Shown in pieces: positions 1 to 4,228 of a DNA stretch of 5,670 nt. A program made the translations under genes and the position numbers. The DNA comes from CAZMXP01 sp964570285 (GTDB lineage Bacteria; Planctomycetota; PLA2): NCBI GenBank assembly GCA_964570285.1, contig CAZMXP010000102.1, positions 1 to 5,670 of the forward strand, read 5' to 3'. Numbering within the stretch: position 1 is the first letter of the stretch; each line of letters begins with the position of its first letter. The notes below the pieces were generated by a model that saw only the letters and a program-made list of their open reading frames with translations, was not told the DNA's origin and searched no databases.

Positions 1-51
1 CGGCTTGTCCTCGCTCGGCCTTGGTCCGACGGCGGGGTTTTCAGACAGGCC
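1..51. other. Short intergenic stretch at the window edge
   Basis: These bases lie downstream of the Sir2 stop codon, and no convincing coding frame is visible in them. Read on the plus strand there is a G-rich run followed by TTTT near 36-41, but I could not pair it into a good stem. I therefore do not call a terminator for either strand. Confidence 0.5.
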
Positions 52-825
52 CTAGCCGAGGAGCGCCGCAAGCGCGGGGAGCGCGACGCCCGCCTCCGCC
101 CCGACGAAGTGGGTGACGCTGTCGGAGAGCAGGGTCCGCTCGACGTTGACCTCGACGGTGAGCCGGCCGGCGCGGCGCGCGGCGAGCACCGGCTCGACGA
201 TGTAGGGAAAGAGCGCGGTGGTTCCGACGGTCAGCACGAGATCCGGCGGGTCGGCGAGCATCTCCTCCTCGATGCGCGCGAGCTTGTCGGTCGGGAGGAG
301 TTCGCCGAACAGCACCGCGCCCGGCCGGAGCGTGCCGGAACAGTGGGGGCAGCGGGGGGCGCCGTCGAGGCTCGCGATCACCTCCGGGGCGAGGCGGCCC
401 GGCTCGCCGCACTCCATGCACCGGACGGCGGTCAGGCTCCCGTGGATGTCGATGACGTTGCGGCTGCCCGCCGCCTGGTGGAGGCCGTCGACGTTCTGCG
501 TCAGGAGTACGAAGCCCTGGGCGCGCGCTTCCATCCGGACGATCGCGTGATGGGCCGCGTTGGGCCGCGCGTGCAGCGACTCGCGCGTCATCCTCGCGAG
601 CGCGCGCCAGGTGCGGTCGGGGTCGCGGCGCAGCGTCGGCCCCGAGAGCGCGTCGATGGTCGCGTCGCCCTCGTCGGGGTCGTCGTAGACGCCCCCGCGC
701 CCCCTGTACGTCCGTATGCCCGATTCGCGCGAGACGCCGGCGCCGGTGATCACGCCGATGCTACGGACGCCGCGCAGCGCGTCGCGCAGCGCGGGGCTCA
801 GTGAGGCAGGCGCGGGCGGAGCCAT
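52..825 (-). CDS. Sir2-family NAD-dependent protein deacylase (bacterial sirtuin)
   Basis: A 257-residue, full-length sirtuin. Family knowledge: it removes acetyl or other acyl groups from protein lysines using NAD+, giving nicotinamide and O-acyl-ADP-ribose, in the cytoplasm. Visible motifs in order: the NAD-binding GAGVSRESGIRTYRG at residues 28-42 (SGIRT is also the E. coli CobB form); TQNVDGLH at 109-116 with N111 and D113; catalytic His128 in DIHGSL; four zinc-ligand cysteines C136, C139, C159 and C162; PGAVLFGE at 168-175; and VGTT at 200-203 in place of the usual GTS. The Tyr-x-x-Arg pair that marks CobB/SIRT5-type desuccinylases aligns with Leu76 and Met79, so deacetylation is more likely than desuccinylation (inference). 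The ATG at 825 was chosen because the frame further upstream reads Arg/Pro-rich out-of-frame translation of the transporter gene. The start overlaps that gene's end by 28 nt, implying co-transcription. There is no Shine-Dalgarno sequence. Confidence 0.95.
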   Translation of the reverse strand: MAPPAPASLSPALRDALRGVRSIGVITGAGVSRESGIRTYRGRGGVYDDPDEGDATIDALSGPTLRRDPDRTWRALARMTRESLHARPNAAHHAIVRMEARAQGFVLLTQNVDGLHQAAGSRNVIDIHGSLTAVRCMECGEPGRLAPEVIASLDGAPRCPHCSGTLRPGAVLFGELLPTDKLARIEEEMLADPPDLVLTVGTTALFPYIVEPVLAARRAGRLTVEVNVERTLLSDSVTHFVGAEAGVALPALAALLG

Positions 826-1226
826 GCGTAGGCCCACGCGCCGAGCAGCGCGCTGGCGAGCAGCACGAGCGCGGTCGCGTATCCGGCGCCGACGAGCGCG
901 AACATCGGCCCGGGGCACGCCCCCGAGAGCCCCCATCCGAGGCCGAAGATCGTGCCGCCGAGCCAGTAGCGGACGCCGCGGCCCATCTGCTTGCGCGGGA
1001 TCGAGATCTCCTCGCCCCCGGCCGCGCGCCGGCCGGCGCGCGCGAGCAGGCGGATCGACGTCGCCGCGACCGCGAGCGCGGAGCCGATGATGCCGTACAT
1101 GTGGAAGCTCTGGAACCGGAACATCTCCTGGATGCGGTACCACGAGACGACCTCGGACTTCACGAGCACGATGCCGAACGCGAGCCCGATGAGCAGATAG
1201 CGGAGGAGGCCGCCGGCCGTCCTCAT
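798..1226 (-). CDS. YeeE/YedE-family membrane protein, C-terminal-type half (DUF6691-like)
   Basis: A 142-residue integral membrane protein corresponding to the second half of YeeE/YedE (Sulf_transp) proteins. Family knowledge: the full-length relative TsuA/YeeE moves thiosulfate across the inner membrane through a central path lined by conserved cysteines. Visible here: a hydrophobic segment near residues 8-24; the conserved stretch VSWYRIQEMFRFQSFHMYG at 27-45; further hydrophobic segments near 44-62, 88-103 and 108-133; and the hallmark SGACPGP at 101-107 with Cys104. It ends in LPH, as I recall for many relatives. The start codon overlaps the upstream half's stop as ATGA (1226-1223), a classic translational-coupling arrangement, and no Shine-Dalgarno sequence precedes it. 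It probably forms a heteromer with the adjacent half. The exact substrate (thiosulfate, sulfide or other reduced sulfur species) cannot be read from the sequence. Confidence 0.92.
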   Translation of the reverse strand: MRTAGGLLRYLLIGLAFGIVLVKSEVVSWYRIQEMFRFQSFHMYGIIGSALAVAATSIRLLARAGRRAAGGEEISIPRKQMGRGVRYWLGGTIFGLGWGLSGACPGPMFALVGAGYATALVLLASALLGAWAYAWLRPRLPH

Positions 1227-1786
1227 GAGAGCACCGGCCAGAGAAGGTGGGTGGCGGCGAGGCCGCCGGCGAAGAAGCCCATCACCGCGATCAGCGAGGG
1301 CAGTTCCGCGCTGGCGAGGCCGGTGATCGCGTGGCCGGAGGTGCAGCCTCCGGCGTAGCTCGATCCGAAGCCGACGAGGAAGCCGCCGCCGACGATGACG
1401 AGGAGGCCGCGCACGGTGCCGAGGGCGTCGACCGCGAAGACCTGCTCCGGCAGGAGTCCCGCGCCGGGCGCCGCGATGCCGAGCGCGGCGAGATCGAGGC
1501 GGGTCGCCGCGGCGAGCGCGAGCGGCTCCGTGTTCCGGAGCAGGAAGGACGCGATCGCGCCGCCGCCGGTGATCCCGGCGGCCATCGCGAGGTTCCATGC
1601 GCCGGCCGTGCGCCAGTCGTGCCGCAGGAACTCGGGCTTGCGCGGCAGCAGCGCCGCGCAGAGGTGGCGCAGGTTGGAGGAGACGCCGAAGGGGCGGTTG
1701 CCCGCGAGCAGCAGCGCCGGGACGACGAGGCCGATCAGCGGCCCGGCGACGTACCAGGGCCAGGGTTGGGAGATCCAGTCGAGCAT
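1223..1786 (-). CDS. YeeE/YedE-family sulfur-compound transporter, N-terminal-type half
   Basis: A 187-residue membrane protein that is the first gene of the operon and the first half of a split YeeE/YedE transporter. Visible: ISQPWPWYVAGPLIGL at residues 5-20, a very characteristic start of this subfamily that fixes the ATG at 1786; FGVSSNLRHLCAALLP at 33-48 with Cys43; and the hallmark GGCTSGHAITG at 146-156 with Cys148. Hydrophobic segments lie near 12-29, 64-83, 125-142 and 162-182. Together with its partner (142 residues) it makes about 329 residues, close to one intact TsuA/YeeE chain, so both halves are likely needed. Family role: import of thiosulfate or a related reduced sulfur compound through the inner membrane by relay between conserved cysteines. 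Expression probably starts from the -10-like box 6 nt upstream of the ATG. No ribosome binding site is seen. Confidence 0.93.
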   Translation of the reverse strand: MLDWISQPWPWYVAGPLIGLVVPALLLAGNRPFGVSSNLRHLCAALLPRKPEFLRHDWRTAGAWNLAMAAGITGGGAIASFLLRNTEPLALAAATRLDLAALGIAAPGAGLLPEQVFAVDALGTVRGLLVIVGGGFLVGFGSSYAGGCTSGHAITGLASAELPSLIAVMGFFAGGLAATHLLWPVLS

Positions 1787-1792
1787 GGCGCG

Positions 1793-1798
1793 ATTCTA
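1793..1798 (-). promoter_or_regulatory. Candidate -10 box (TAGAAT) for the transporter-Sir2 operon
   Basis: On the minus strand TAGAAT ends 6 nt before the ATG at 1786. A start site at the usual distance would fall at or within a base or two of the start codon, giving a leaderless mRNA. No TTGACA-like -35 box is seen at 16-18 nt; that position is occupied by an arm of the 1814-1846 hairpin. This is inference from sequence only. Confidence 0.4.
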
Positions 1799-1813
1799 TC
1801 GGATCGCGCCTTG

Positions 1814-1846
1814 GGGGTTTGCCCGACGATTCGCCGGGCAAACCCC
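1814..1846 (-). terminator. Perfect 12-bp inverted repeat at the end of the pilin-like gene, probable terminator-type hairpin
   Basis: Arms 1814-1825 (ggggtttgcccg) and 1835-1846 (cgggcaaacccc) are exact reverse complements around a 9-nt loop, extendable outward by wobble and AT/GC pairs. On the minus strand the stem begins at the last base of the TAG stop codon at 1848-1846. Position and strength fit a transcription terminator or 3'-end-stabilising hairpin for the 749-residue gene, but no T-tract follows on either strand, so it is not a textbook intrinsic terminator. Because its distal arm abuts the candidate promoter of the next operon, it could instead be an operator. Confidence 0.55.
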
Positions 1847-4095
1847 TAGGAGTCCTCGCCGCGGACGAAGAAGACCGGCGCGTAGTAGGTGACGACCGGG
1901 CGGGGCACCTCGACGAAGTTCGGCGGGGGGTTGAACATGAGATTGATGTCGAACTTCATGCTGCCGCGCTTGAAGCCGCTGTCCACGTAGGAGGTGCCGT
2001 CGGAGCGCGGCTTGATGTAGGTCTCGAGGATGCGGTCGTTGCTGATGATGCCGCCGATCCGGCGCATCGAGTCCTTCACGTAGGAGCGGGTCCTGTAGCT
2101 CGTGTTGTCGTAGGCGTCCTCGACCCTCTTCTGCTCGGGCGTGAGCAGGCTCTTCCAGTTCTTCTCCGGGTCGCCCGCGGAGGTGATCGAGAAGCCGTCG
2201 ATGCCCACGCGCCCGCCGGTGGACATCAGCGTGCCGTTGATCTCCGCCTGCGTGGGCATGTCGCGCGTGAAGACGATGTCGCCGCGCGCGATCACGCCGA
2301 GCACGCTGTGGCCGTTGTAGTCGGTGTTGCGCGCATAGGGCTTGGTGTAGTCGTTGCCGTTGATCATCGCGGTGCGGCCGCCGTCGTCGACGTAGCGAAG
2401 GTCGCCGGTCACGCGCACCTTCTCGTTGCCGACGATCGTGAGTCGGCCCTTGAGGTCGCCGGAGAGCTTCGTGATGCGCCCGTCGATGAAGATCGTGCCG
2501 GCGCTGTCGCCGAGCGTCACCGTCGTCGTGTTCACGAGCGTCGGCGCGTCGAAGACCGTGACGATCCTCGTGCTCGTGCGCGTCGAGTAGAGCGGCACGT
2601 TCTGCGTCACCTCGTAGGTCTCGGTCCCGTAGACGGGGACGGTCACCGTGTACTGCTCGGTGCCGTAGACCGGGACCTGCGTCGTCACCTGCTGCGTCGT
2701 CGTGCCCGTCTGCACCTGGCGCGTCCGCTGCTCCTGGGTCGTGCCGACCTGGACCTGTTCCGTCGCCATGTAGGTCTCGGTCGTGTAGCCCACGATCACG
2801 TTCTCCATGACCGTGTAGCTCTCCTGCACCCAGACGTACTCGCCGGCCTGCCCGCCGCTGCCGCCGCCGCCGACCGCGGTGCCGCCGCCGCCGTCGCCGC
2901 CGGTGTCGTAGGGCACGAAGACCTGCACCGACCGCGTCCGCGTGACCGGCTGCATCTCGTAGACCGGCACCTGCCGCGTCCTCTGGACCTGCTGGGTCTG
3001 GTAGACGGGAACGGTGACCGTGTAGGTCTCGGTGCCGTAGACCGGCACCGTCACCGTCGAAGTCTGCGACGTGTAGCCCGTGATGATCTGGCGCGTGCGC
3101 GTCTCCGTCGTCGTGCCGGTCTGCACCTGCCGCGTCAGCGTCTGCGTCTCCTGCGTGTAGCCGGAGACGTAGCTCTCGGTGAAGGTCTCCTCGACGTCCC
3201 GGTAGCGCGGCGGCGTGTACTGCCGGATGCGGACCCTGCCGTCCGCCGTCATCCGGATCTCGGCGTCGAGGCCCGGCGTGCCGACGAAGGTGTTCGCCTT
3301 CGTGCGAAGGTCGTCGAAGTCCACCTGCTCCAGCGAGATCGCGACCGACTCGGGATTGCCGTTCGCGACGCTGGTGTTCCCCACGGTCGCGCCGGCCTGG
3401 TAGCCGAAGCCGCCCACCGCGGAGACCGAGTCGACGTAGTTCCCGTTCGGGAAGTAGAAGTCGATCTTGTTGTTGCTGTGGATCAGGCCGCGCGGGGCTC
3501 CGGACACGCCGAGGGGGTGGCGGTTCTGGAAGAAGACAAAGGAGGAGAAGGGTTCGTTCTCGCGCACGAGGGCGGAGATGAGGCGCACCGAGTCGCCCGC
3601 GCGGCCTGTGGATTCGAGCACGAAGTAGTTGGCGGAGAGGTTGGTGGGGTCGATGCTCGCCGAGACGCTCTCGCCCTTGAGCTGCTGCAGGCGCTTGATG
3701 TAGTCGCGGGCGCGGTAGACGCGCACGTCGGTCGTGCGGACCTTGCCGTGGAGAACGCCGACGGGGTCGGCCATCCACGCGTCCGCGTGCCCGGTGGGGA
3801 GGCGGACCTCGCCGCCGGCCGTGCCGCCGTGGAGCCCGGCGATCGCCCCCTGCAGCTCGAGATTCTCGTTCTCGTCGTTGTAGGGGCTGTTGTCGACCAC
3901 GTTCACGGCGACGTGCAGGCTCGCGTAGGCGTCGTTGAGCGCGCGCGCCTCGTCTTCGAGCACGCGCTGGTAGCGCGTCTCCGAGACGACGCGGCCCGAG
4001 CTCAGCGCCGCGAGGCCCGCGATCGCGGTGGCGATGAAGATGATCACGAGGAGAAGCGTGCCGCGTTCGCCCCGGGGATGTGTGCGTTGGGTCAT
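1846..4095 (-). CDS. PilX/DUF4900-like membrane-anchored pilin-like protein with a large repeat insertion
   Basis: A 749-residue protein of unknown precise function. The N-terminus (RGERGTLLLVIIFIATAIAG, 8-27) resembles a PilX-class prepilin: basic leader, a Gly12 that could be the prepilin-peptidase site, then one hydrophobic helix to about residue 32. The Glu at mature position 5 is absent (Val17), as in many PilX-like proteins. A polar, partly helical segment follows (40-75). Residues 150-290 contain the HSNNKIDFYFPNG-type motif (206-218), and residues 525-640 are Gly/Asp-rich beta strands of the kind seen in DUF4900-like proteins (DGRITKLSGDLKGRLTIVG, 538-556; VLGVIARGDIVFT, 598-610). Between them sits a Thr/Gln/Val/Tyr-rich repeat tract (about 303-513) split by a glycine-rich linker (399-418). 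The C-terminus is rich in Pro and aromatic residues. A role in a type IV pilus/pseudopilus or an envelope-anchored surface structure is inferred. No pilus genes adjoin it. No clear Shine-Dalgarno sequence precedes the ATG at 4095. Confidence 0.85.
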   Translation of the reverse strand: MTQRTHPRGERGTLLLVIIFIATAIAGLAALSSGRVVSETRYQRVLEDEARALNDAYASLHVAVNVVDNSPYNDENENLELQGAIAGLHGGTAGGEVRLPTGHADAWMADPVGVLHGKVRTTDVRVYRARDYIKRLQQLKGESVSASIDPTNLSANYFVLESTGRAGDSVRLISALVRENEPFSSFVFFQNRHPLGVSGAPRGLIHSNNKIDFYFPNGNYVDSVSAVGGFGYQAGATVGNTSVANGNPESVAISLEQVDFDDLRTKANTFVGTPGLDAEIRMTADGRVRIRQYTPPRYRDVEETFTESYVSGYTQETQTLTRQVQTGTTTETRTRQIITGYTSQTSTVTVPVYGTETYTVTVPVYQTQQVQRTRQVPVYEMQPVTRTRSVQVFVPYDTGGDGGGGTAVGGGGSGGQAGEYVWVQESYTVMENVIVGYTTETYMATEQVQVGTTQEQRTRQVQTGTTTQQVTTQVPVYGTEQYTVTVPVYGTETYEVTQNVPLYSTRTSTRIVTVFDAPTLVNTTTVTLGDSAGTIFIDGRITKLSGDLKGRLTIVGNEKVRVTGDLRYVDDGGRTAMINGNDYTKPYARNTDYNGHSVLGVIARGDIVFTRDMPTQAEINGTLMSTGGRVGIDGFSITSAGDPEKNWKSLLTPEQKRVEDAYDNTSYRTRSYVKDSMRRIGGIISNDRILETYIKPRSDGTSYVDSGFKRGSMKFDINLMFNPPPNFVEVPRPVVTYYAPVFFVRGEDS
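2557..3189 (-). repeat. Two arrays of degenerate 12-14-residue Tyr/Thr/Val/Gln repeats within the pilin-like gene
   Basis: Residues about 303-396 and 419-513 of the 749-residue protein are each built from roughly six short units, such as PVYGTETYTVTV, VQTGTTTETRTRQ, PVYQTQQVQRTRQ and VPLYSTRTSTRIV. The common pattern is V-x-V/T-(P/G)-Y/T-x-T-x-x-x-T-x-x. The alternation of polar and beta-branched residues predicts beta strands or hairpins. The arrays have similar unit order, which suggests that a whole array was duplicated. The units resemble the YTV-type repeats reported from planctomycete proteins, but I cannot confirm homology. The region contains no frameshift, so it is translated. Confidence 0.85.
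2842..2901 (-). other. Glycine-rich linker separating the two repeat arrays
   Basis: Residues 399-418 are mostly Gly with a few Ser, Thr and Ala. At the DNA level they are GCC/GGC trinucleotide-like runs on the plus strand. The segment is a likely flexible hinge between two repeat lobes and a likely spot for length variation by slippage. Confidence 0.75.
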
Positions 4096-4228
4096 TGTTG
4101 GATCGATCCGGATACTGTGCGTCTCTAGGGAAGGGATACCCCCGGCTCCGCGCGGGGCAAGCGATCCCCCCCCCGCGGCCCCCCCGCGTCCCGCTTTGAA
4201 ACGCAGGGCGCGCCGTACAATCCCCGCG
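4096..4228. other. Divergent intergenic region with C9 and C7 tracts and alternative hairpins
   Basis: This 133-bp region separates the divergently transcribed pilin-like gene and ettA. It contains the palindrome ggatcgatcc at 4100-4109 just before the pilin-like start, a C9 run at 4166-4174 and a C7 run at 4179-4185. The segment cgcgggg at 4151-4157 can pair with ccccgcg at 4171-4177 (7 bp, 13-nt loop). Part of it can instead pair with ccccg at 4140-4144, so the two hairpins exclude each other. I could not identify a convincing promoter for the minus-strand gene. Confidence 0.6.
4216..4221 (+). promoter_or_regulatory. Candidate -10 box (TACAAT) for ettA
   Basis: TACAAT ends 7 nt before the ATG at 4229, so a start site at the usual distance would coincide with the start codon and yield a leaderless transcript. 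A weak TTTGAA lies at 4195-4200, with a 15-nt spacer that is shorter than ideal. There is no Shine-Dalgarno sequence between the box and the ATG. Inference only. Confidence 0.45.

Noticed and set aside
109..804. A plus-strand open frame of 231 codons opposite the Sir2 gene
   Set aside because: No domain or membrane pattern is recognisable, and the composition is that of an antisense shadow. The minus strand carries every sirtuin motif.
826..1143. An N-terminal extension of the Sir2 gene up to an ATG at 1143
   Set aside because: The extra 106 residues are Arg/Pro-rich and are simply another frame of the YeeE/YedE half-2 gene. The start at 825 leaves the normal sirtuin length and a typical operon overlap.
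798..1841. A fusion of both transporter halves into one 347-residue protein
   Set aside because: Upstream of 1226 this frame reads Arg-rich nonsense, while the true half-1 motifs lie in a different frame ending at 1223. The two halves are separate genes joined by an ATGA overlap. A frameshift that split an intact gene is possible but unlikely, since split pairs of this kind are common in the family.
2851..2892. GCC-type trinucleotide run as a possible CRISPR or microsatellite element
   Set aside because: It encodes the in-frame glycine-rich linker of the pilin-like protein, and there are no spaced direct repeats of CRISPR type.
1597..4128. A very long open frame (843 codons) on the plus strand opposite the pilin-like gene
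   Set aside because: Its translation is dominated by Arg, Ala, Val, Asp and His with no recognisable domain, and it extends from the antisense of the transporter gene. High GC makes stop codons rare opposite real genes. The minus-strand frame has a coherent membrane anchor and family motifs.
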